DNA from: Chloroflexota bacterium
GTDB lineage: Bacteria > Chloroflexota > Anaerolineae > Anaerolineales > UBA11579
NCBI GenBank assembly: GCA_013112575.1
Contig: JABFGG010000005.1
Location: 213,497 to 277,496 of the forward strand
Direction: 5' to 3'
DNA: 64,000 nucleotides
A model generated the notes under the pieces. That model saw only the letters and a program-made list of their open reading frames with translations, was not told the origin of the DNA and did not search any database. Positions 1 through 7,584 of this stretch are shown piece by piece. A program made the translations under genes and the position numbers. The first letter of the stretch is position 1. Each line of letters begins with the position of its first letter.

Positions 1-1015
1 AGCTGGCGTTATTGGCGGGCTGTATCAGGTTCTTGAAAGCCCCAACGCCGGTCAGCACACCCAGGCTCTCCAGAACATTGCCACTGGAGTCACTGGCGAT
101 GATGGCATGGTTGGTGCCGGTATCTTCTGCGGAAAGGATCAATTGGCGATCCACAACTGAAGCCCGCACCTTGTTGCCATCCGCGTACTCTGCGCTGTTG
201 ATGGCTGCGGCGATATTCACCAAACTATCCGTGGCGGCGATATCAATGGATACGCCCTGAGCAGTGTAGTCCAATTCAGCAGCATCGCTGGTCGTGCGAC
301 TGGCTGCCTGGTAGAGACCATCGTCTGTGCCAAACTCAAAGCTCAAGCCGCGGCCTGTATCGTATGTGCCGCCACCAGCCGAAATGGCCTGCCAGTTGCT
401 GGTGTACTCACCAGCTGTCTCCGATTTTTGGATACTCACGGCTTTGCCTTCAGCATCCACCAGGCGGAACTGCCAGCCTGCTGTAGCGTCATTGCGGGTT
501 TCCACAAAATACGTAGAGCTACCCAATTCAGTCTGATCGCCCTCAAGAGCAGCCACGTCAAAACTGCTTACCGTATTGGCAATCGTGGCAGTGGTTGCTT
601 GTGAACGCGTTGCCGCCCCACCCATCAACACTGTTCCGGTCAAACCCAGCGCCTGATCGGCATACACTTGCTGGTCCGACCGTACTTGATGGGCCTGCGC
701 CAGGGTGATATTTTTGATGCTGTATTCGCCTGCAGAAGCCGAGTTAGTTACGGAAGCACTAAGCACCGTTGCTTCAGATCCACTGGACACTTCCGCCTTA
801 AATGCCAAATTGAGAGCGTAAGAGTCATCATCGCTGCGCAACAAACCGACCTGGTCTTGTAAGTCTTCTAAACCGTTTTGCAGGTCTGTATACACACCGC
901 GTTGCACACTTATGCTATCAACTCGATTTTCAAGTCGGGTTAAAGGCTGCGTTTCCACCGAAATGATGTTGTTGATGATGGTTGTAAAATAAGGGTCCAG
1001 ATTTCCGACTTCCAT
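1..1015 (-). CDS. fliD: Flagellar hook-associated protein 2 (filament cap), 3' part beyond window
   Basis: This is the N-terminal 338 residues of a FliD-like filament cap protein; the reading frame runs off the left edge. The start ATG (1015) opens with MEVGNLDPYFTTIINNII, followed by a heptad-like helix (ETQPLTRLENRVDSI), as expected for the FliD D0 region. Near the cut edge the stretch LVDxxQLILSAEDTG-type (seen as DRQLILSAEDTGTNHAI) resembles the flagellin-hook IN motif found in FliD. The cap sits at the filament tip and helps flagellin fold. It lies 79 bases downstream of the flagellin gene on the same strand, with a strong hairpin between them. Its middle contains a segment (TELGSSTY ... 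YDTGRGL ... LDYTA) that also occurs in the neighbouring flagellin. FliD identity is fairly sure; FlgL/FlgK are less likely given the N-terminus. Confidence 0.8.
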   Translation of the reverse strand, partial: MEVGNLDPYFTTIINNIISVETQPLTRLENRVDSISVQRGVYTDLQNGLEDLQDQVGLLRSDDDSYALNLAFKAEVSSGSEATVLSASVTNSASAGEYSIKNITLAQAHQVRSDQQVYADQALGLTGTVLMGGAATRSQATTATIANTVSSFDVAALEGDQTELGSSTYFVETRNDATAGWQFRLVDAEGKAVSIQKSETAGEYTSNWQAISAGGGTYDTGRGLSFEFGTDDGLYQAASRTTSDAAELDYTAQGVSIDIAATDSLVNIAAAINSAEYADGNKVRASVVDRQLILSAEDTGTNHAIIASDSSGNVLESLGVLTGVGAFKNLIQPANNAS

Positions 1016-1042
1016 GATCTTTTCTCTTTTTACTTAGGTTAG

Positions 1043-1064
1043 GGAGGGCGCTGTCGCGCCCTCC
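1043..1064 (-). terminator. Hairpin between flagellin gene and fliD
   Basis: A perfect 9-bp stem (GGAGGGCGC / GCGCCCTCC) with a 4-base loop lies in the 79-base gap. It is not followed by a T-run on the minus strand, so it is more likely an attenuator or mRNA-stability hairpin that keeps flagellin transcripts above cap-protein transcripts than a full terminator. Confidence 0.55.
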
Positions 1065-1094
1065 ATTTGGACTAGTTGAGTGGTTTCTCCTGAC

Positions 1095-2291
1095 CTACCG
1101 AAACAAGGACAAGACCACTTGGGGTGCCACATTGGCGTTGGAAAGCATGGCGGTCGCCGTCTGCTGCAAGATCGAGTACTTGCTGGCTTCTACCTGTTCC
1201 TGGGCCATATTGGCGTTCATGATACGGTTGTGGGCTGCTTCCACGTTGGCGTGCGCCACCGTCAGGGCTTCTTCTTTGAAGCTCAAGCGAGCCGAGAATG
1301 CGCCTACCTGGCTGATGCCCTCTTTCACAACGTCCAGTGCCTGGTCAATTGTGCTCAGGGCTGTAGCTGCGTCTGTGGTCACGTTCAGGCTGGCATCTGC
1401 CAGACCAAGGTCCACTGTAGACAGAGCCGTATAGTCAACGGTATTGGAACCATCGGCTGTGCCTGCGATGTCGAAAGTGATGGTCAGGCCGCGGCCGGTG
1501 TCAAAAGCACCGTCTGCGATGGCCTGCGCTGCAGATGTCCATCCGCCGGCTCCATCACTGACAGAAACGGCATTGCCGTCTGAGTCCTGTACCTGGAAAT
1601 TGGCGCCGCCACCTGTGACCACGACACTGTAAGTGTCAGAGTCAAGTTCTGTCTGGCCAGCCGTCACAGCTGCAACACCATAAGCGTCAATGGAATCAAG
1701 GGTTACAACCGGGTTAGCAACGGAAGAAGCCGAACCACCCGCTGCATCTGAGAAGAAGCTCTGGTTGGAGAAAATGCTGGTGCCGCCAGAGAAACCAAAA
1801 GTGGTCGTGCCACCATCAGAATCTGTCAGGAAGTCCAGGTTAATGCTGGCAGCACCGTTGCCGCCCAGCAGGTCCGTGCCGTTCCATTCGGTCTGGCTTA
1901 CGATGTCATTGATCTCATCACGATAGGCTTGCACCTGTTCGTAGATGGCCTGTTTCTCATTGGCTCCCAACGTGTCGCCATTGGCTTCCAATGCCTTGTT
2001 GCGCATCTTCACCAGGATGTCTTCCACCTGCTTCAAACCGCCTTCCATTGAAGACAGCATGTTCTTCGAGTCGCCAATTGAGTTCAAGGCTGTCTGCATG
2101 CCTTCGGATCGAACTTTGAAGGTCGTGGCAATGCTCATGCCAGCGGGATCATCGGATGCTGAGAGAATGCGCTTGCCGGTCGCCAGGCGTTCCTGGTGCA
2201 TGGCCAGCTTGCTGTTAATGCGGGACAACGAGTTCAAGGCATTCAATGCCTGGATGTTGCCTGCTATTCGGGTGATGTCTACTTGTGCCAT
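1095..2291 (-). CDS. fliC: Flagellin
   Basis: Structural subunit of the flagellar filament, 398 aa. The conserved N-terminal D0/D1 helices (about residues 1-140: QALNALNSLSRINSKLAMHQ, RLATGKRILSASDDPAG) and C-terminal helix (about 325-398: AHNRIMNANMAQEQVEASKY, ILQQTATAML, ending VVLSLFR) are both present, so the protein is complete. The variable middle (about 150-320) is Gly/Ser/Asp/Thr-rich and includes a segment (QTELDSDTY ... FDTGRGL ... VDYTA) shared with the adjacent FliD. A strong Shine-Dalgarno (GGAGG) lies just before the ATG inside a small hairpin. There is no signal peptide, as expected for type III export. The length is somewhat larger than minimal flagellins because of the middle domain. 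The TPR-glycosyltransferase nearby could modify it (inference). Confidence 0.95.
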   Translation of the reverse strand: MAQVDITRIAGNIQALNALNSLSRINSKLAMHQERLATGKRILSASDDPAGMSIATTFKVRSEGMQTALNSIGDSKNMLSSMEGGLKQVEDILVKMRNKALEANGDTLGANEKQAIYEQVQAYRDEINDIVSQTEWNGTDLLGGNGAASINLDFLTDSDGGTTTFGFSGGTSIFSNQSFFSDAAGGSASSVANPVVTLDSIDAYGVAAVTAGQTELDSDTYSVVVTGGGANFQVQDSDGNAVSVSDGAGGWTSAAQAIADGAFDTGRGLTITFDIAGTADGSNTVDYTALSTVDLGLADASLNVTTDAATALSTIDQALDVVKEGISQVGAFSARLSFKEEALTVAHANVEAAHNRIMNANMAQEQVEASKYSILQQTATAMLSNANVAPQVVLSLFR

Positions 2292-2294
2292 GGT

Positions 2295-2312
2295 GATAAC
2301 CTCCGTGTTATC
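2295..2312 (-). promoter_or_regulatory. Flagellin ribosome-binding site inside a hairpin
   Basis: On the minus strand GATAAC-ACGGAG-GTTATC forms a 6-bp stem whose loop and 3' flank contain the Shine-Dalgarno GGAGG, ending a few bases before the flagellin ATG. The geometry could tune translation or protect the 5' end. The stem is short and AT-rich, so the effect may be small. Confidence 0.45.
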
Positions 2313-2727
2313 GTCTTTTTGAGGGATCCGTCCCTCATTGGTTTGGGTTTGGGCGATTTGATTGTGCTATTTATTCTGTTGCCCTTCAGAATATTTACTG
2401 GATAGGATCATTTGTTGTGCGGGGCACCTCCACAGGTCAGGGTTTCATAATTGCTGATACCCCTCTTTTCGTCAGGACCAGGCAAGACTTAAAACAAATG
2501 CCGTGAAAGGCATGTAAAACTGGTCCTTTTAGCTACAAAGTGCGTAAAGAACGCGTAAAATTTGCATAAAACGCAGTCAAATAACAATTTCTGTCATTCC
2601 AAGCGCAGCGAGATATCCCTTAGGTGATGGTTATAAAAATCCTCTTCTTGTAAATACTGCCACTCAGCTTTACAAAACCCCTTCAGCCGATCTTGTGATA
2701 CTTTTATCCAAAGGGTGCAATTAATTA
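2313..2727. other. Divergent intergenic region between flagellin and ECF sigma gene
   Basis: This 415-base region holds the flagellin leader/promoter and the sigma-gene promoter, but no convincing gene. A nested inverted repeat is visible at 2474-2527: outer arms AGGACCAG / CTGGTCCT, and an inner stem ATGCC / GGCAT closed by a GTGAAA loop. Read on the plus strand it is followed by TTTT. Further right (2528-2580) is a run of GCGTAAA-like words. I could not match the structure to a known riboswitch class. Confidence 0.5.
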
Positions 2728-3267
2728 ATGATGGGAACTGATCTGGAAACCAACCATAATTCCTTAGACCTGAGTGAAGATATTGACTGGCAGGTTGTGT
2801 ATTTGGAGTTACTCCCAAGGATATATCGATACGTGGCCTATCGCGTCGGGGAGCGTATGCTTGCCGAAGACCTCACCGCTAGCACCTTCGAAAAGGCCTG
2901 GCGCGGCAGGCACCGCTACCGGCAAGACCTCGGGGCATTCTCAAACTGGATCTTCGGCATTGCCCGTCATGTCACCGCCCGTCACCTGAAAAGCAATAAC
3001 CATCACGCCATCTCCTTTGAAGACCTCACCCATATCGAAGCCGACCAGAACGTTCAGGAAGAGATCGACATTCGCGGGGATTTTGAACGTTTATCCATTC
3101 TGTTACAGCGCCTGCCCGAACGGGAAAGAGAGCTGGTATCCCTCAAATATGGCGCTGAATTCACCAATCGATATATTGCCAGGATCACTGGCTTGAGCGA
3201 ATCTAATGTTGGCACCATTCTGCATCGTGTCATTCAATGGATTCGCTCCGAATGGGAGTGTGAATAA
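2728..3267 (+). CDS. ECF-type RNA polymerase sigma factor
   Basis: 179 aa sigma-70-family factor of the extracytoplasmic-function group. Region 2 is seen at about residues 25-95 (LLPRIYRYVAYRVGERMLAE, then AEDLTASTFEKAW, and FSNWIFGIARHV). Region 4 is at about 115-175 (RLPERERELVSLKY, a helix-turn-helix with ITGLSESNVGTILHRV). There is no separate region 3, as is usual for ECF factors. The next gene starts on the last base of this stop codon (TAATG) and encodes a membrane protein, which fits a co-transcribed sigma/anti-sigma pair. Its targets cannot be told from the sequence; the flagellar context is suggestive only. Confidence 0.85.
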   Translation: MMGTDLETNHNSLDLSEDIDWQVVYLELLPRIYRYVAYRVGERMLAEDLTASTFEKAWRGRHRYRQDLGAFSNWIFGIARHVTARHLKSNNHHAISFEDLTHIEADQNVQEEIDIRGDFERLSILLQRLPERERELVSLKYGAEFTNRYIARITGLSESNVGTILHRVIQWIRSEWECE

Positions 3268-4136
3268 TGAATGACCGCTTTATGTACGCATCTCAGCCCG
3301 AACTCAGGCCGCAATTCGTTGAAGAGTTGTATGCCAACATCTCAAAACAAAGGGGACTTTTGCATCTCCTCAAGCAAGTTCCGCTGCACATCAGACGACC
3401 ACGAGTATGGGTCAGTTTGTTGGTGATCCTTCTGCTATTTGTCGCTTGTGCCCGTCAATTCATCTCCCCAGAAGCCCATCACGCGGCCAACATCAACGGC
3501 ATCAATCTCGTCGAAACTAACTACATCCCGCACGTGATGTCCTGGTATTTTAGCAATGAGGGAGCAGAAGAAGCCATTGAATCCATCATCCTCTCACATG
3601 GTGAGTTCGCATCAGACGAACAATATATGGTTCCCCTGGATGAAGCCATTGACCAGCTTCCTTACACTTTCAATATGCCCACCTGGGTGCCGGAGAGCTA
3701 CAGTTTAATTGGTGAGGTTCGTGAAAATCCATCTATGCGGAGGCTATTTGCAATCTGGGTATCAGAAGAAAAAGATGGGCGTATCCAACTTGTAACCCAT
3801 CAGGCCACATCTGGGCAGATCAAAGCAGCGCCGGGAAAATGGGAAGTAATTGAAATTAATGGGGTTGAGGTGGTCGTCATTAGAGGTCGCTTTGGCCCGC
3901 TTTTTGAATCGATTGAAGACTACCGCGCCTTCCTGGAGTCAGATGAAAAGGAAATAAGGACGTATTGGGATGATGACCTCGGCACTCAAATTGTGTGGAT
4001 CGACAATGGAGTCTATTTTCAACTTGGTTCACCTGGATTTATTGGTGCTGCTGGCTACTTCTCTCCACTTCAATCCACCGATTTTGCTAGCGAGGAAGAT
4101 TTGATCCGTATGGCAGAATCCATGATCATTGAATAA
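3267..4136 (+). CDS. Membrane-anchored anti-sigma-like protein with extracellular DUF4367-like domain
   Basis: 289 aa. A short cytoplasmic N-terminus (about 1-45) is followed by one hydrophobic segment (about 48-65: VWVSLLVILLLFVACARQF) and a long extracytoplasmic part. The latter contains a region (YTFNMPTWVPESYSLIGEV and following) that resembles DUF4367 domains found in other regulators. The one-base overlap with the ECF sigma gene argues for an anti-sigma or sensor role. No zinc-finger (HxxxCxxC) anti-sigma motif is visible, so the inhibitory mechanism is unassigned. The function is inferred mainly from context. Confidence 0.55.
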   Translation: MNDRFMYASQPELRPQFVEELYANISKQRGLLHLLKQVPLHIRRPRVWVSLLVILLLFVACARQFISPEAHHAANINGINLVETNYIPHVMSWYFSNEGAEEAIESIILSHGEFASDEQYMVPLDEAIDQLPYTFNMPTWVPESYSLIGEVRENPSMRRLFAIWVSEEKDGRIQLVTHQATSGQIKAAPGKWEVIEINGVEVVVIRGRFGPLFESIEDYRAFLESDEKEIRTYWDDDLGTQIVWIDNGVYFQLGSPGFIGAAGYFSPLQSTDFASEEDLIRMAESMIIE

Positions 4137-4255
4137 TGCCAATCTCATGACTCATAAGACCTGTGAATTTAGTGCTTCCAAAGAAATTATTGTAGGGACG
4201 CAAGGCCAAGCGCAACTTGGACAATGCTTCGCCACTTTTCTTTCACCACAACGAA

Positions 4256-5077
4256 CTAATCTAATGAACGCGCAATTCGAAAACCCAATGCAGGCGATGA
4301 AAAACTTGCCAGTACTTTTTCCCTGGCAGCGCAGCGCGCCAGTTTACGGCTGTAGTACCAGGCACCGCCCCGTACAATGTGGTTCTCCCCTGAGCCGGTC
4401 TGCGCATCCGCATTTTCAGTAGTAAAGGGATAAGCTTGAAAACGGCTGCTGGTCCATTCATACACATTGCCAGCCATATCGATCGCTCCCCAAGGGCTGT
4501 CACCCGCCGGAGAGTATGTACCTATTTTGGTAGTTGCTCCCAGGCGATGTTCTTTGGTATTCGAGCGCCACGGGTAATACACATCCCCCCAAGGATAAAG
4601 ACGGCCATCGTCGCCCCGGGCAGCGCGTTCCCACTCCGCTTCCGTTGGCAAGCGATATTCCTTCCTCGTTTTATCTGACAACCATTTACAATACGCTACT
4701 GCATCCGCCAGGGTTACACCCACCACAGGGTGATCCAGCAATTCCTCTTCAGGTACGATTCCCGCCCACTCACGCGGTGTGGGATGACCAGTCTCCCAAA
4801 CAAAACCATGGTATTGGCGATTGACGATTGGGTATTGACCGATCTCGTAAGCAGGCAAAGTCACCCTGTGTTGTGGCTGTTCCTGGTCAAACAACCCTTC
4901 GGTTTTCCAATCGCTGGCCCAATCTTCTTCGCTCAGAAGATTGATGATTTGTTCATCGCTTGTCCCCATGAGGAATTCGCCGGATGGTATCGTGACCATC
5001 AGAGGCGCATCCCGCTGGGACCCTTTCAAACCTTGATCTTCATTAATCTGTGCAACATTGTTTTCTTGCATAGTCAC
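4256..5077 (-). CDS. SUMF1/FGE-sulfatase-domain protein lacking catalytic cysteines
   Basis: 273 aa with one formylglycine-generating-enzyme-like domain covering about residues 28-270. Hallmarks seen: VTIPSGEFLMGTSDE, RLPTEAEWERAARG, YPWGD, DMAGNVYEWTSS, VRGGAWYYSRKLARCAARE, ALGFRIA. In true FGE the segment after RGGS carries two redox cysteines; here it reads AWYYSRKLARC and keeps only the more distal Cys. It is therefore unlikely to be a formylglycine-generating enzyme and could bind ligand or act in another SUMF1-type oxidation. No signal peptide is visible. It follows the TPR-glycosyltransferase by 18 bases, so the two are probably co-transcribed. A second ATG two codons in (5071) is an equally good start. 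Confidence 0.8.
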   Translation of the reverse strand: MTMQENNVAQINEDQGLKGSQRDAPLMVTIPSGEFLMGTSDEQIINLLSEEDWASDWKTEGLFDQEQPQHRVTLPAYEIGQYPIVNRQYHGFVWETGHPTPREWAGIVPEEELLDHPVVGVTLADAVAYCKWLSDKTRKEYRLPTEAEWERAARGDDGRLYPWGDVYYPWRSNTKEHRLGATTKIGTYSPAGDSPWGAIDMAGNVYEWTSSRFQAYPFTTENADAQTGSGENHIVRGGAWYYSRKLARCAAREKVLASFSSPALGFRIARSLD

Positions 5078-5095
5078 ATCTCTAATTGATTGAAC

Positions 5096-6670
5096 TTAAC
5101 AAATACCAAATAGTGTTTCAAAAAGTCCCTGCCATTCTGCTCCGCGTTTTGAGATCTCCCGGGCCTCGGCTTTGTTACGTCCCTGTTCAGCAAGGGATTG
5201 GCGCAACTCAGGCTCCAAAACCAATTGGCGCAAATACGTATGCCAATCATCCTGGGAATTGGCCAACAAACCGGCAGCATCCCAATCTTGATAGGCTGGC
5301 ATGGCTGTCGCTACCCAGGGAAGACCGCGTATCCCGGCATAGAGTACATTCTTGTCAGAGGAATTCCGGGCAGCCTCCACATCTTCGTGCGGCAACAACA
5401 GAATGTCGGCCTGCCCCAACTGCCTTCCAAAATCTGAAGTATCTTCAGTGGGCAGAAAGACTTTGCGTTCATCAGCCAATACGTCGAAGCAGCCATAGGC
5501 CTCTGCGTCTCCGGCGATCAGCAGCCTGACCTCGGGGAATTCGCGCATAATGCGGATCACAACGCGACGGATGCTGTTGATGTCTTTGTTTGTACTGGTG
5601 GCATTGAACCAACCAAGCGTAATTTCAGGTTCTTTGGCCCTGGCTTTGCCCCAGATCAGATCATCCTGATCCCAAGCTGGCAACAAGCAGGTCACATTTT
5701 GATACCCTGATTCCTCCAGGGTATCTGCCATGGCCTCTGATGGGACCACAATATGGTCAGCAAGTTGCCGCGCCACTAACTCTGTTTTATCAGGGTAACT
5801 CAACAATGCGTTATCTTCATCCAGGCACAAAACCACGGGCAGCCCCATCCCTGCTGCCAGGGCCACAGCCCGGCCGTACTCTTCCCCAATCTCAGGCCGG
5901 TGCACAATGACCGCGTCGCTAGATTGAAGGTGAGCTTGCAGTCTTTGGGTTTCATCCGCCGTATGTACAAAATAGCCCTGCTGTTCCAGGGATCGTCGGG
6001 CAAGTTGCAAATATGTGTTTTCAGTGTCAGGCGTCATCATGAAAATGCGCCGCGCTTGCCTGCCCGGCTTGTTGATCACACTTGCAGCTTTGGCAACCGG
6101 CTGGGCAACCTCGCTAGGTTTAGAGGAATACATCAAAGATTTCAACTCATTTACGACATCGTAACAGCCTGAAGCACGCGCCTGGCGGACATTTAATTCA
6201 AGCAGAGCCGGTAATAAAGAATCGATCTCGTCCAGCACGTCGATGACTTCATCACCGGGCTGCTGGCTGTTTGCAAGCTGCTGAATCAAACTCTGAGCTT
6301 CCTCGATCTCTTTAGCACTGACCTGCAGAGCGTTGCGCGACAAACGCTGGATAAGCCGTTCCAAGGCGGCGGGCTGTGTAGGTTGCATTACGGGTGAAGT
6401 TGAATTCATCGGGTCGATTTCATTCTCGGCAAGTTCGATACGTAACTGCACTTCTATATCATCCGGTTTCAACCCCAGGGCTTGTTTATAGACCTGGATC
6501 GCATTGTACGGATCATTACTCGCCAGATAACAGTCCCCGATGAACAAATAAGCATCAAAATCATCGGGATATTCTTGCAATATCGACCCAAAGATCTGAA
6601 TAGCCTCATCGAGGCGGTCTGCCTGTGAATGTGCTCTAGCAGTAGCTTTGCGTACAGCTAAATTTGACAT
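5096..6670 (-). CDS. TPR-containing GT4-like glycosyltransferase
   Basis: 524 aa. The N-terminus (about 1-75) has two TPR-like repeats (DEAIQIFGSILQEYPDDFDA; NAIQVYKQALGLKPDD). A low-complexity helical linker follows (about 85-200). The C-terminal half (about 205-520) looks like a GT-B glycosyltransferase, with an N-domain (ADHIVVPSEAMADTLEESGY) and a C-domain (ITLGWFNATSTNKD, VRLLIAGD, ADILLLPHED, NVLYAGIRGLPWVAT). There is no signal or membrane segment. It is placed between flagellin and the chemotaxis operon, which makes surface-protein or flagellin glycosylation plausible but unproven. The GT assignment rests on the C-domain pattern; the sugar donor is unknown. Confidence 0.7.
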   Translation of the reverse strand: MSNLAVRKATARAHSQADRLDEAIQIFGSILQEYPDDFDAYLFIGDCYLASNDPYNAIQVYKQALGLKPDDIEVQLRIELAENEIDPMNSTSPVMQPTQPAALERLIQRLSRNALQVSAKEIEEAQSLIQQLANSQQPGDEVIDVLDEIDSLLPALLELNVRQARASGCYDVVNELKSLMYSSKPSEVAQPVAKAASVINKPGRQARRIFMMTPDTENTYLQLARRSLEQQGYFVHTADETQRLQAHLQSSDAVIVHRPEIGEEYGRAVALAAGMGLPVVLCLDEDNALLSYPDKTELVARQLADHIVVPSEAMADTLEESGYQNVTCLLPAWDQDDLIWGKARAKEPEITLGWFNATSTNKDINSIRRVVIRIMREFPEVRLLIAGDAEAYGCFDVLADERKVFLPTEDTSDFGRQLGQADILLLPHEDVEAARNSSDKNVLYAGIRGLPWVATAMPAYQDWDAAGLLANSQDDWHTYLRQLVLEPELRQSLAEQGRNKAEAREISKRGAEWQGLFETLFGIC

Positions 6671-6917
6671 CTTCCAAAGTCCTCATGAATTCCTGCCATC
6701 CGGAGATGGTTAGGTCCTAAACAGATTAATCGGGAAGAGAGCAAAACTCCATAAAGCTGAATGAAAACAAGCGTAAAACCAGGGTAAATCTTTTGTGTCT
6801 TTGCCCAATTCAAATGTCCGGCCCCGACCGCCATTCCTAAAAAGTTTTATTAGTTCTTTTCTGCGTCTTCATTGTTTTTTTATGGATTGCTATCACAACA
6901 AAAGCAATAATGTGCCC

Positions 6918-7553
6918 ATGACCAATGACGTGACCACATCCCCATTAATTCAAGCAGCCTCCTGGACTGAACCCGTTCGAGAAACCGCACCACAAACGGA
7001 TGCCAGCCAGGCTACGAGTTTTGAAACCATGCTGCTTGGTCAAATGATGAATTTAGCGGGGGGCAGTGATTCATCAAGTTTTGGCCTGGGTGAGATGTTA
7101 TTACCGCTTTTACTGAGCCTCTTAGAAGAAATGGGCACACAAGAGCTAATGCCAACCAAGCCCAATTACGGTCAGTTTTCTTTTGCTGCCCAGCCCTCAC
7201 ATATCTCACCCACTTCAGAAGGCTGGATGAGCCAGGGGTATCACCCGGGACATAAAGCCATTGATATTGCCCTCCCGGAGGGTAACCCTATTCAAACCAG
7301 CATGAGTGGGCAGGTAGTGCACGCCGGTTGGAGCCATCAGGGCTATGGCAATTTGGTCATCGTGGAGAACGGTCCCTATCGCACATACTACGCCCATTTA
7401 TCTGAAATCCCCGTCACTGTCGGCCAAAATGTACAGGCAGGTCAAGTGATCGGCCTTTCAGGCAACACTGGTAATTCGACTGGTCCCCATCTGCATTATG
7501 AAATTCGCCTCAATGGCATTCCCATTGACCCAACAGACTACGTAATGCCTTGA
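6918..7553 (+). CDS. M23-family peptidase with FlgJ-like N-terminal motif
   Basis: 211 aa from the chosen ATG. The C-terminal 130 residues are a LytM/M23 metallopeptidase: the zinc ligands are seen in HKAIDIA (HxxxD) and HLHYE (HxH), with the usual GYGNLVIVENG and YYAHL strands. M23 enzymes cut peptidoglycan cross-links. Before this domain there is no signal peptide but a segment TSFETMLLGQMMNLAG, resembling the FlgJ-type rod-binding motif (FE..L..QM), followed by a Leu-rich helix. A peptidoglycan hydrolase exported with the flagellar rod would fit. An upstream in-frame ATG at 6795 would add 41 unlikely residues. It is followed after 31 bases by cheA. Confidence 0.75.
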   Translation: MTNDVTTSPLIQAASWTEPVRETAPQTDASQATSFETMLLGQMMNLAGGSDSSSFGLGEMLLPLLLSLLEEMGTQELMPTKPNYGQFSFAAQPSHISPTSEGWMSQGYHPGHKAIDIALPEGNPIQTSMSGQVVHAGWSHQGYGNLVIVENGPYRTYYAHLSEIPVTVGQNVQAGQVIGLSGNTGNSTGPHLHYEIRLNGIPIDPTDYVMP

Positions 7554-7584
7554 GCCATTACCAACAAATTTCCCGGATAATCAC

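Noticed and set aside
2474..2527. Considered a cyclic di-GMP (GEMM) riboswitch before flagellin
   Set aside because: The nested stems and GAAA-containing loop are suggestive but the conserved GEMM core bases are not there.
4256..5077. Considered a variable protein of a diversity-generating retroelement because of the SUMF1/C-type-lectin-like fold
   Set aside because: No reverse transcriptase, template repeat or variable repeat was seen nearby.
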